A stretch of 64,000 nt of DNA from Gaiellasilicea sp963731615 (GTDB lineage: Bacteria; Actinomycetota; Thermoleophilia; Gaiellales; Gaiellaceae): assembly GCA_963731615.1 (NCBI GenBank), contig CAVSWD010000008.1:496001-560000 (forward strand), in the 5' to 3' direction. Of this stretch, positions 44,547 to 52,748 are shown piece after piece (position 1 is the first letter of the stretch; each line of letters starts with the position of its first letter). The notes beneath the pieces are model-generated. The model had not been told where the DNA came from and searched no databases. It saw only the letters and a program-made list of their open reading frames with translations. The position numbers and the translations under genes are program-made.

Positions 44547-45887
44547 GTGCTCTTCCAGCAGTTCCTGGACGACGACCTCGGGTGCGCGTCGTACCTGATC
44601 GGCGACGAGGACGCAGGCGTCGCGGTCGTCGTCGATCCCCCCTTCGCGATCGAGCCGCTGCTCGAAGAGGCGGCGCGGCGCGAAGTCTCGATCGTCCGGA
44701 CGGTCGAGACGCACACGCACGCCGACCACCTCTCGGGGCACGGCCGGCTCGCGATCGAGCACGCCGTTCCCGTCTCGATCCACCCGGCTGCGGAGGTGGC
44801 GTTCGCGTCGGACGCGCTGACCGACGGCGCTGAGATCGAGGTCGGTCGCATCCTCCTGCGGGCGATCCACACGCCGGGCCACCGGCCCGAGCACACGTGC
44901 CTCGCGATCGCCGACCGTTCCCGGGCCGAGGAGCCGTGGCTCGTGCTGACCGGCGATTCGCTTTTCGTCGGCGACACTGCCCGGCCAGACCTCGCGGTCG
45001 GCGCCAAGGAAGGGGCCGAGGGCCTCTTCCACTCACTCCGCCGTCTGCTCGAGCTGCCCGACGGCGTCGAGGTGTTCCCAGGTCATGTCGCCGGCTCGCT
45101 CTGCGGGAAGGGCATGAGCTCGAAGGCCTCGACGACGATCGGCTTCGAGCGCCGCTTCAACGGCGCCCTGCAGATCCAGGACGAGCTCGACTTCGTCGCC
45201 GAGGCCGCTGCCACGTCGGCGCCGAAACCGCCGAACATGGCTCGGCTCGTCGAGCTCAACCGCGGCCCGTTCGTGGGCGCCGCCGCCGAGGTGGGGGAGC
45301 TTGCCGAGGTGCCGCGCGACGCGACGCTGCTCGATGTCCGAGCAATGTCCGACTTCCTCGCGGGCCACACACACGGAGCGCTCAACGTGCCCGTCTCGGG
45401 CAGCTCGTTCGCCACCAAGGCGGGCTTCCTGCTCGACCCCGAGCAGCGGATCGTTGTCCAATCTGACAACAGCGTCGACGCCGAACGGGCCATTCGCGGC
45501 CTGCGCTCGGTCGGGTTTCTCGAGCTCGAGGGCTACTCGCTCGGCGCCGGGGCGGAGCGGATCGAGCCGGTTGGCCTCGACGAGCTCGACCTGCTGCTCG
45601 AGCAGGGCGCCGATGTCATCGACGTCCGCGAGCGCGACGAGCGCGACACCGGTTACATCGCGGGGAGCCGCAACATCCCCTACCGGCTACTGCCGATCTC
45701 CGCCGGCGAGCTGGCGACCGATCGCCCCGTCGTGACGATCTGCGAGTCGGGCGCCCGCGCCGGCATCGCGGCGTCGATCCTCGCGGCCAGGGGCGTCGAC
45801 GCCCGTCCGGTGCTCGAAGGCGGCGTCACGGCCTGGGTCGCCCGCGGCGGCCCAGTCGTCGAGTTCCGCCGCTGCGGCGGCTCGTAA
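44547..45887 (+). CDS. CstB-like persulfide dioxygenase with two rhodanese domains
   Basis: This 446-residue protein has an N-terminal metallo-beta-lactamase fold with THTHADHLSG, HTPGHRPEH, LTGDSLFVGDTARPDLA and FPGHVAGSLCG, the ETHE1-type persulfide dioxygenase motifs for one iron. A rhodanese-like domain follows in which the active-site Cys position reads QSDNS, so it is inactive. A second rhodanese has the Cys in VVTICESGARAG. This PDO/pseudo-rhodanese/rhodanese order and length match Staphylococcus CstB, which oxidises persulfides to thiosulfate. The GTG at 44547 was chosen because the larger open frame runs antisense to dppA. Confidence 0.88.
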   Translation: MLFQQFLDDDLGCASYLIGDEDAGVAVVVDPPFAIEPLLEEAARREVSIVRTVETHTHADHLSGHGRLAIEHAVPVSIHPAAEVAFASDALTDGAEIEVGRILLRAIHTPGHRPEHTCLAIADRSRAEEPWLVLTGDSLFVGDTARPDLAVGAKEGAEGLFHSLRRLLELPDGVEVFPGHVAGSLCGKGMSSKASTTIGFERRFNGALQIQDELDFVAEAAATSAPKPPNMARLVELNRGPFVGAAAEVGELAEVPRDATLLDVRAMSDFLAGHTHGALNVPVSGSSFATKAGFLLDPEQRIVVQSDNSVDAERAIRGLRSVGFLELEGYSLGAGAERIEPVGLDELDLLLEQGADVIDVRERDERDTGYIAGSRNIPYRLLPISAGELATDRPVVTICESGARAGIAASILAARGVDARPVLEGGVTAWVARGGPVVEFRRCGGS

Positions 45888-45893
45888 CCTGCG

Positions 45894-48800
45894 CTACGCC
45901 GTCTTCGTGCGCAGCGCCTCGGCCTCACCGACGTGACGCTTCGCCCCGACTCCGCGGTAGAACACAAGCGCGCGCTCGAGCTGCTCTTCGCCCCCAGCGC
46001 GATCGCCTGCTGCGATCAACGTCTCCGCCGCGCGGAGCCGCGCGAACGCCTCCGCGGTCGGGTGCGGGAGTGCCGCGTAACGCTCGGCGGCCGTCAACCA
46101 GTCCTTCGCGAAACCGGCCTCGAGTGCCTCGGTCCATGGCGTGGGCGGTCCCCGCACGATCTCGCTGACGACGATCGTCTTGCCCAGTCGGCCGAGGAGC
46201 CACGGCGCCTCGGGCGGCGCGTCCGACCAGAATGCGCGGCCGTCGACCAGCAACTCGTCGACGAGCTCTTCCGCCTCGCGCCGACGACCAGCGTGGAAGA
46301 GAACGGCGGCGCGGCAGAATAGCGCCGGGTGGAGCAGTTGCGGGTCTTTCGCTTCTCTTGCCAGCGCGAGGCTGCGCTCGCTCTGCTCGAGGGCCGTCGC
46401 GAGATCCGCCCGAGGGAGAGCGATCTCGGCGCGAACGCTCGCTACCACGGAGTCGAGGTAGTGCGGGGCGCTCTCGCTCTGGCGGAGAAAGGCGTCGGCC
46501 GCAGCAGCTGCCTCGTCCCAGTCACCGGCGATGAAGAGGTGGTCGAGCAGCTGGGCCTTGCACCACCGGCTTCCGGAGCGGATGCCGAACCGCTCGGCCG
46601 TCCGTTGGGCGTCCTCGAAGAGGCTGCGCGCGCGAGTGACGTCGCCGCTGCGGTGGTACACCTCGGCGAGATTGTTGGTGATGTTGACCTGAAGGCCCGG
46701 CCGGTCGATCGCGCTCGCAAGCGCGAGTCCTTGCTCGAGGTTCTCGATTCCCTCCCAGTCGCCGCGGTTCGTCCTGGCGAGGCCGATCGTCGTCAGCGCA
46801 GCAGCACGGATGTCGTCGAGGCCGAGCCTCTCGGCGAGCACGCGCGCCTCATTTCCGAGCCGCAACGCCTCGTCGTCCGCATTCGTGATCACCGCGTTTC
46901 GAGCCGCCTGGGCCAGGACGTCCACCTTCGTCCGGGACGGTGGCCCAGCGGCGACGAGCGCGAGCGCCCCGTCGAGGTGTGCCCGCGCAGAGTCGGTCCG
47001 TCCCGCGAACCAGTCACGCCGGAAGAGCAGCAGCTCCGCCGCCGCCGCATGTTCCGGATCGCCGCGCTCCAGAAAGCCCGCCGCGGCTTGCTCGAGGACG
47101 GTCAGGTCGCCCGATCCCGTCATGAAACGCGACGCGCCGAGCGCGAGCAACAGGCGCGGATACGACGGAGCCTCCGCCGGCGTCAGCTCGAGCGCCTGCT
47201 CGAGGTAAGCGACGGAGGCCACGTAGGCGTTCAGCGACCGCGCGCGCTCCCCCGCACGGAGCAGAGCCGACGCGGCGCGAACCGTCAGAGCGGTGATGTC
47301 TCGACCGGAAGCACGCGCGAGCTCGAGCGCCTGCAGGCAGTGATGAGCGACGAGCTCCGCGTGGTCGTCCTCGCGGCCCAGCGACTCGATCCACGTTGAC
47401 GCACGCTCGTGCTTCTCGGCGCGGGCGGCGCGCGGGATCTGCGCATAGGCGACATCGCGCACGAGCACGTGTCGAAACGAGAGCTCGGCCTCGCCCGCGA
47501 TCGACGGCCGCCGCTCGCGCCTGATGAACTCCTTGCGCTCGAGCGAGTGCAGGAGGGCATCACGGTGCTCGTGGTCGCCGAGAGCACCGGCCCAGAAGAC
47601 CTTCCCGAGTACGGCCGCGTCCTGGAGAAGCGCCTTCTCCGCTCCGGGAAGCCCATCGAGCCGCGCGGCGATGATCCCGTGAACCGTCTCCGGCAAAGCC
47701 AGGTCGTCGACCGAGCCGCGCTCGAGGTAGAGACGGGCGTACTGCTCGGCGTAGAGAGGGTTGCCGCCCACCCGCTCGAGCAGCGTCAGCTGCGTCTCCG
47801 CGGGCAGGACCGCCTGCTCGAGCACGGCGGCGATGACCCGCGCAGCATCGTCGTCGGCGAGCGGCGGCAGCGCCAGCGTGAACGCGTTCAGCTTGCCGCC
47901 GCCCCAGTCGGGACGGCGCTCGAGTAGCTCAGGCCGCGCCAGGCAGACGACGAGCAGCGCAACGCCGGCCGACCACTCGACGAGATGGTCGACGAAGTCG
48001 AGGAGCGTGTCGTCCGCCCAGTGCATGTCCTCGAAGACAAGGATCAGAGGTCGCGAATCGGCGACTCCCTCGAGGAACCTCGTCCACGCAGCGAACGCCT
48101 CCTCCCGGCCCGGACCGGCGACCTCGCGCTCGCTGCCGAGGCCAACGAGATCGCGGACGTGCGACTCGACCCAGTCCGCTTCCTGCTCGGGTACGGCCGC
48201 CCGAACGGCGCGCGCGAGCTTCTCGAGCGACTGGTCGATCCCGTCGTCCTCGAGGATGCCCGCGTGGGCCTTGAAGATCTCTCCCAGCGCCCACAGGCTT
48301 ACCCCCTGTCCGTAAGGAAGGCTGCGGCCTTGGCGCCAAGAGTAGGTGTCCGGCCTCGCGTCCACGGCGTCGAAGAGTTCGTAAACGAGGCGACTCTTAC
48401 CGATTCCGGGCACGCCGACGAGCGTCACGAGCTGCGGCGTCTGCTGGGTGCAGGTTCGATCCAGAGCATCGAGGAGGAGATTCCGCTCCCGCTCGCGCCC
48501 GACGAGCGGCGTGCGCGCGCGCTGGACGACGTCGACGCCGAACCGGGAGCGGGCACCAAGAGGCTGCCAGACGGGAATCGGCGCCGTCTTCCCCTTCGCC
48601 TCCACCGGCGACGCCTCTCGATACTCAATCGCATCCCTGGTCGCCCGGTAGGTGTGCTTCCCAACGAGGATCCCGTCTATCGGCGCGGCGGACTGCAAGC
48701 GTGCGGTCGTGTTGACGACGTCGCCGGAAGCCATTCCCTCTCCCTCCGACGGCCGCGCCCCCAGCGAGATCAGCGCCTCGCCTGTATTGACTGCGATCCG

Positions 48801-49175
48801 TACGTGCAGGTCGCCTTCGTCCGCCACCCAGTCGCGGATCGCCAGCGCCGCCCGCACTGCCCGCTCCGGGTCGTCCTCATGCGCCAGCGGTGCGCCAAAG
48901 AGCGCCATCACCGCGTCGCCGATGAACTTCTCCACCGTGCCGCCGAAGCGCTCCAACTCCGAACGCAGCCGCACGTAGTACGGCGACAGCAGCGCCCGCA
49001 CGTCCTCCGGATCGAGTGTCTCCGCCCGCGAGGTGAATCCGACCAGATCCGCGAAGAGCACCGTGACCACCTTTCGCTCCTCCCGTGCGTGCTCCGCGCT
49101 CAGCGGCGCGCCACAGCCGGCACAGAATGCGGCATCCGCCTCGGCCTCCCTGCCACAACGGTTACAGGTCGCCAC
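45894..49175 (-). CDS. Adenylate cyclase/AAA ATPase/TPR signalling protein, paralogue A
   Basis: This 1093-residue protein has an N-terminal zinc ribbon (C4, C7, C18, C21). A class III cyclase domain spans about 35-200 with metal Asp43 and Asp87, adenine-selecting Lys83 and Asp152, and Asn155/Arg159. The set is complete, so cAMP synthesis is likely. A STAND/AAA-type ATPase follows: Walker A GVPGIGKS (254-261) and Walker B LILVFEDMHWADD. The C-terminal half is helical repeats (TPR-like, AAAADAFLRQ-type segments). Such proteins couple ATPase-regulated sensing to cAMP output. The GTG start is 45 bp from the divergent subtilase gene. It is paralogous over the full length to 52729-55986. Confidence 0.9.
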   Translation of the reverse strand: MATCNRCGREAEADAAFCAGCGAPLSAEHAREERKVVTVLFADLVGFTSRAETLDPEDVRALLSPYYVRLRSELERFGGTVEKFIGDAVMALFGAPLAHEDDPERAVRAALAIRDWVADEGDLHVRIAVNTGEALISLGARPSEGEGMASGDVVNTTARLQSAAPIDGILVGKHTYRATRDAIEYREASPVEAKGKTAPIPVWQPLGARSRFGVDVVQRARTPLVGRERERNLLLDALDRTCTQQTPQLVTLVGVPGIGKSRLVYELFDAVDARPDTYSWRQGRSLPYGQGVSLWALGEIFKAHAGILEDDGIDQSLEKLARAVRAAVPEQEADWVESHVRDLVGLGSEREVAGPGREEAFAAWTRFLEGVADSRPLILVFEDMHWADDTLLDFVDHLVEWSAGVALLVVCLARPELLERRPDWGGGKLNAFTLALPPLADDDAARVIAAVLEQAVLPAETQLTLLERVGGNPLYAEQYARLYLERGSVDDLALPETVHGIIAARLDGLPGAEKALLQDAAVLGKVFWAGALGDHEHRDALLHSLERKEFIRRERRPSIAGEAELSFRHVLVRDVAYAQIPRAARAEKHERASTWIESLGREDDHAELVAHHCLQALELARASGRDITALTVRAASALLRAGERARSLNAYVASVAYLEQALELTPAEAPSYPRLLLALGASRFMTGSGDLTVLEQAAAGFLERGDPEHAAAAELLLFRRDWFAGRTDSARAHLDGALALVAAGPPSRTKVDVLAQAARNAVITNADDEALRLGNEARVLAERLGLDDIRAAALTTIGLARTNRGDWEGIENLEQGLALASAIDRPGLQVNITNNLAEVYHRSGDVTRARSLFEDAQRTAERFGIRSGSRWCKAQLLDHLFIAGDWDEAAAAADAFLRQSESAPHYLDSVVASVRAEIALPRADLATALEQSERSLALAREAKDPQLLHPALFCRAAVLFHAGRRREAEELVDELLVDGRAFWSDAPPEAPWLLGRLGKTIVVSEIVRGPPTPWTEALEAGFAKDWLTAAERYAALPHPTAEAFARLRAAETLIAAGDRAGGEEQLERALVFYRGVGAKRHVGEAEALRTKTA

Positions 49176-49219
49176 CGTACGATCTTTACACGCTCGGTCC
49201 CAGGGATCACGATGGCCGG

Positions 49220-50056
49220 ATGGCCACGCCGAACGAGGAGGAGCTGCCCGCCTGGAGCCTGCCCGCGACCGCGCTCGACGCGATCCGCCTGTCGCCGACC
49301 TGGCCGGACCGGGTCGACCGCGAGTGGGCGTGGGGCGGCTCGACCGGAAAGGGGGCAGTCGTCGCGGTCGTCGACAGTGGCATCGAGCCTGCGCACCGGC
49401 TCGTCGGGGCGGTGGACGAGGCGGTCGTCGTCACCGGAGCCGCGGGCGAGGAGCCGACGGTGGAGGAAGACGAGCAGGGCGACGTGTGCGGCCACGGGAC
49501 CGCCTGCGCCGGGATCATCCGCTCGCTGGCGCCCGAGTGCCGGCTCGTCGGCGTCAGGGTGCTGGGCTCGGGCTGGACCGGAAGCGGCCGCCTGCTCGTG
49601 GCCGGGCTCCGCTGGGCGATCGACCGGGGCGTCGACGTGATCAACATGAGCCTCTCGACGACCAAGCGCGATCTCGCCGCGGTGCTGCACGAGCTCGCCG
49701 ACACCGCGTACTTCAACCGCACGCTCGTCGTCGCGTCCGCCCACAACATGCCGGTGGAGAGCTTTCCCTGGCGCTTCTCCTCCGTCCTCTCGGTCGGCAG
49801 CCACGAGCTCGACCAGGCGGAGACGTTCTTCTACAACCCGACTCCGCCCGTGGAGTTCTTCGCGCGCGGCGTCGACGTCGAGGTGGCATGGCTCGGCGGC
49901 ACGACGGTCCGCTCGACGGGGAACAGCTTTGCGACTCCACACCTGTCCGGCCTCTGCGCCCTGATCCGCGCCAAGCATCCGGAGCTGACACCGTTCCAGG
50001 TCAAGAGCGTCCTCTATCTGACCGCCGACAACGTCCTGGAGGAGGCTCATGACTGA
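49220..50056 (+). CDS. Subtilisin-like serine protease (S8 family), no signal peptide
   Basis: This 278-residue protein has the catalytic triad motifs VAVVDSGIEP (Asp), CGHGTACAGII (His) and TGNSFATPHLSG (Ser). No signal peptide or prodomain is visible, so it is probably intracellular. The start is uncertain; ATG at 49220 gives MATPNEEELPAWSLPATALD. Its stop overlaps the ATG of the GAF gene by 8 bp, so the two are coupled. It lies between a cyclase gene and a repeat-peptide gene. A role in processing a small peptide is only an inference from position. Confidence 0.85.
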   Translation: MATPNEEELPAWSLPATALDAIRLSPTWPDRVDREWAWGGSTGKGAVVAVVDSGIEPAHRLVGAVDEAVVVTGAAGEEPTVEEDEQGDVCGHGTACAGIIRSLAPECRLVGVRVLGSGWTGSGRLLVAGLRWAIDRGVDVINMSLSTTKRDLAAVLHELADTAYFNRTLVVASAHNMPVESFPWRFSSVLSVGSHELDQAETFFYNPTPPVEFFARGVDVEVAWLGGTTVRSTGNSFATPHLSGLCALIRAKHPELTPFQVKSVLYLTADNVLEEAHD

Positions 50057-51005
50057 CGACGAGCTGCGCGACGCCGTCGCCGCCGGCGTGCTCGCCGCGG
50101 AGGCCGGGCACCGGGAGCTGCTGCAGTCGATCGTCGAGGTCGCGCGGGCGATCTTCGGCGCCCGCGCGTCGTCGATCTTCCTGCTCGACGTGGAGGCGGA
50201 CGAACTGGTCTTCGAGGCCGTCGCCGGCGAAGGCGCCTCCTCCCTGATCGGCCGGCGGCTGCCGTCGAGCACCGGGATCGCCGGCTGGGTGCTCGTCACC
50301 CGTCAGCCGCTCGTGCTCGACGATCTCGAGAGCGATCCGCGCTTTGCCCGCGACGTGGCCGAGGCGACGGGCTACGTGCCGAAGTCGCTGATGGCAGTGC
50401 CGCTCCTGCACGAGGAGGAGGTGCTCGGCGTCCTCCAGGTGCTCGACCGGCCGCAGCAGGAGCGTTTCTCGCTCGCCGAGATGGAGCTGCTCGGCCTCTT
50501 CGCGAACCAGGCGGCGATCGCACTCGACCTACTCGGCCGCGCGCGTCGCGCCCACGCCGTGGTGGCCGGGGAGTCGCCGCTGGCCGTCGTGGCCCGTCTC
50601 GCCGCCACACTGGACGCGCTCCCGGACGAGCGCCGCGCGGCCGGGCTCGCGCTCCTCGGCGCTCGAGCAGTCCTCACCGCTAGTGCGCCCCAGCTGCTCG
50701 GATGCCGGTGCTCTTGCGAGGGGATCGCTCGGGCGACCGTAACGCAAAATAAGCGGAAGGCGGCTGTCGCCGCCCCCCGCAAGAACCTGCCGTCCGTCGT
50801 CGGCTACATGACCTTCTTGCGGCCGTGCAGCTCGACGTCGTCGTCGGACTCGTCGTCCTTCGTCGCTTCGTCGGTGGCCATGACCTTCTTGCGGCCGTGG
50901 GCCTCGACGTCCTCGTCCTCGGTGGCGCGACTTGTGGTGCTGGTGGTGCTGTCCTGTTCCGACACGAATCCTCCTTCGGATGGTGGCCTGCAGGTCGCCA
51001 ACTAG
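50049..51005 (+). CDS. GAF-domain protein (3' end uncertain)
   Basis: The GAF domain spans about residues 15-165: AILQSIVEVA-like helix, IFGARASSIFLLDVEADELV, LPSSTGIAGWVLVTRQPLVL, MAVPLLHEEEVLGVLQVLDR and ELLGLFANQAAIALDL. GAF domains bind cyclic nucleotides or other small ligands, which is notable beside two cyclases. From about codon 210 the frame looks non-coding and runs antisense through the repeat-peptide gene. One base less near 50661 would end it at 50742, so the true product is probably about 230 residues. It is translationally coupled to the subtilase gene. Confidence 0.75.
   Translation: MTDDELRDAVAAGVLAAEAGHRELLQSIVEVARAIFGARASSIFLLDVEADELVFEAVAGEGASSLIGRRLPSSTGIAGWVLVTRQPLVLDDLESDPRFARDVAEATGYVPKSLMAVPLLHEEEVLGVLQVLDRPQQERFSLAEMELLGLFANQAAIALDLLGRARRAHAVVAGESPLAVVARLAATLDALPDERRAAGLALLGARAVLTASAPQLLGCRCSCEGIARATVTQNKRKAAVAAPRKNLPSVVGYMTFLRPCSSTSSSDSSSFVASSVAMTFLRPWASTSSSSVARLVVLVVLSCSDTNPPSDGGLQVAN
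50743..50774 (-). terminator. Terminator of the repeat-peptide gene
   Basis: On the minus strand GGCGGC-GACA-GCCGCC is followed by TTCCGCTTATTTTG, a stem with a T-rich tail. It lies 30 bp after the stop of the repeat-peptide gene and supports that gene as a separate transcript. Confidence 0.65.
50804..50965 (-). CDS. 53-residue acidic peptide with two HGRKKVM repeats
   Basis: From the GTG at 50965, preceded 4 nt earlier by a perfect AGGAGG, the product is 53 residues. It has an Asp/Glu/Ser/Thr-rich leader-like start (MSEQDSTTSTTSRATEDED), then the unit DVEAHGRKKVM, an acidic linker, and DVELHGRKKVM at the very C-terminus. The two units differ at one residue. A terminator follows. Nothing similar is known to me with certainty. 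Repeated units behind an acidic stretch recall multi-core precursor peptides, but no maturation enzyme is next to it. A subtilase and a transporter are. A longer frame from a TTG at 51001 is less likely. Confidence 0.7.
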   Translation of the reverse strand: MSEQDSTTSTTSRATEDEDVEAHGRKKVMATDEATKDDESDDDVELHGRKKVM

Positions 51006-51074
51006 ACGGCCCCGGCGCCGGAATTCTTCCCTCGACATCTTCCCACTCGTGACGAGAATTGCAATGCTCGCACG

Positions 51075-52748
51075 GTGAACCGGCTGGCGAGTGCGGTGCG
51101 GGAGTCGCTCGGTGCGCTCGCGGACGTCTTCGCGAACCCGTCGCTGCGCCGGATTCAGATCGCGAACGCGAGCTCGATCGTCGGTGGCTGGGCGTATGTC
51201 GTCGCGCTCGCCGTCTTTGCCTACCGGGCCGACGGCGCCTATGCGGTCGGACTGCTGGCAACGGTGCGCTGGCTCTGCGGCGGGATTGCGGCGCCGCTCG
51301 CAGGGGTGATCGGCGACCGCTATCTGCGCGTGCGCGTGATGATCGCCTCGGATCTCGTCCGCGCAGCGCTGCTCGGCGCCATGGCGCTCGCTGTGCTCGC
51401 AGATGCCCCGCCGCTCTCCGTCTACGCCCTTGCAGTCGCGGCGACGCTCGCCGCGACACCGTTCGGGCCGGCGCAGGCGGCGCTCCTGCCACAGCTCGCC
51501 CGCTCGCCGGCCGAGCTCACGGCCGCGAATGCGAGCGCGGGGGCCGTCGACAACGTCGGCTCCTTCGTCGGCCCGGCGCTCGGCGGCCTGCTCGTCGCAG
51601 GCGCCGGGGTGGAAGCTGTTTTCGCGACCTCGGCTGCCCTCTACCTCGGCTCGGCCCTGTTGATCGCCGGTCTCGGGCACCGGGAGCAGCGCGAGTCAGA
51701 TTCAGACGATGAAGAGAACGAGGGTGACGCGGAGGACGGCGGCCTCGGCGCGGTTCTCGCCGGCTTCCGCACCCTCGCGCGCGCACCGCAGCTTCGGCTC
51801 GTCGTCGGCATCGTCGCAGTGCAGACGGTCGTCGACGGGGCACTCGACGTTCTGATCGTCGTGCTGGCGCTGGAGACACTGGGGGCGGGCGCCGCCGGCC
51901 TCGGCTTGCTCAACTCGGCTGCAGGCGTCGGCGGCATCGCCGCGGCGCTCGTCGTCGGTGGTCTCGCTGCGCGCGGCCGGCTCGCGTCGAGCCTCGGCGT
52001 CGGCATCGTCCTCTGGGGGTTGCCGCTCGCCCTGATCGGCGTCTGGCCGGAGCAGGCCGTCGCGCTCGTCCTGCTCGCCGTCGTGGGAGCCGGCGGAACG
52101 GTCGTGGCGGTCGCAGGCGACACGCTGCTCCAGCGCGCAGCACCGCCGGAACTGCTCGCGCGGGTCTTCGGAGCGATGGACGGGGTCATGCTCGTCGCCC
52201 TGGCCGTCGGCTCGCTCGCCGCACCGTTCCTCGTCTCCGCGATCGGCGTGCGCGGGGCGCTGATCGCCACCGGCGCGTTGCTGCCTGTGCTCGCCGCGCT
52301 CACCTGGACCAGGCTCGTCGCGATCGACGCGGCCGCAGCCGTCCCGGACCGGCAGCTCGAGCTCCTGGAAGGGTCCCCGATCTTCGCCCCGCTGACGCCG
52401 GCGACTCTCGAGGCGCTCGCAATCCGGCTCGAGCTGCGCCGGCTCGACGCCGGGGACACCGTGTTCGCACAGGGCGACACGGGCGACCGGTTCTACCTCG
52501 TCGATTCAGGCCGGCTTACGGTCTCCGTGGACGGGGCCGCGGTTGCGGTGCTCGAGCCGGGCGAGTCGTTCGGCGAGATCGCGCTCCTGCGCGACCTGCC
52601 GCGGACGGCAACGGTGGCCGCGACGACGGACGCCGCCGTCTACGCGCTCGAGCGGGACGCCTTCCTGGCAGCCGTTACGGGGCACGCGCAGAGCCACGCC
52701 GCAGCCGAGACGATCGTGACGAGCCGGCTCAGCCCGGCTGCGCTGTAG
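51075..52748 (+). CDS. MFS transporter fused to a cyclic-nucleotide-binding domain
   Basis: This 557-residue protein has residues 1-420 forming an MFS-type 12-helix carrier (AYVVALAVFAYRADGAYAVG, then GVIGDRYLRVRVMIASDLVR), with a long acidic central loop (SDSDDEENEGDAEDG). Residues about 430-550 form a cNMP-binding domain with the phosphate-binding cassette FGEIALLRDLPRTATV (499-514), including the Glu and Arg that contact the ribose phosphate. The Thr after Arg resembles cGMP-preferring domains, but cAMP remains likely given the cyclases on both sides. Export or uptake may be gated by cNMP. The GTG start is at 51075. The 3' end overlaps paralogue B by 20 bp. Confidence 0.88.
   Translation: MNRLASAVRESLGALADVFANPSLRRIQIANASSIVGGWAYVVALAVFAYRADGAYAVGLLATVRWLCGGIAAPLAGVIGDRYLRVRVMIASDLVRAALLGAMALAVLADAPPLSVYALAVAATLAATPFGPAQAALLPQLARSPAELTAANASAGAVDNVGSFVGPALGGLLVAGAGVEAVFATSAALYLGSALLIAGLGHREQRESDSDDEENEGDAEDGGLGAVLAGFRTLARAPQLRLVVGIVAVQTVVDGALDVLIVVLALETLGAGAAGLGLLNSAAGVGGIAAALVVGGLAARGRLASSLGVGIVLWGLPLALIGVWPEQAVALVLLAVVGAGGTVVAVAGDTLLQRAAPPELLARVFGAMDGVMLVALAVGSLAAPFLVSAIGVRGALIATGALLPVLAALTWTRLVAIDAAAAVPDRQLELLEGSPIFAPLTPATLEALAIRLELRRLDAGDTVFAQGDTGDRFYLVDSGRLTVSVDGAAVAVLEPGESFGEIALLRDLPRTATVAATTDAAVYALERDAFLAAVTGHAQSHAAAETIVTSRLSPAAL

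Noticed and set aside
41808..45887. A 1359-residue gene on the plus strand
   Set aside because: Its first 910 codons run antisense to dppB and dppA and lack protein-like composition; only the CstB-like part from 44547 is real.
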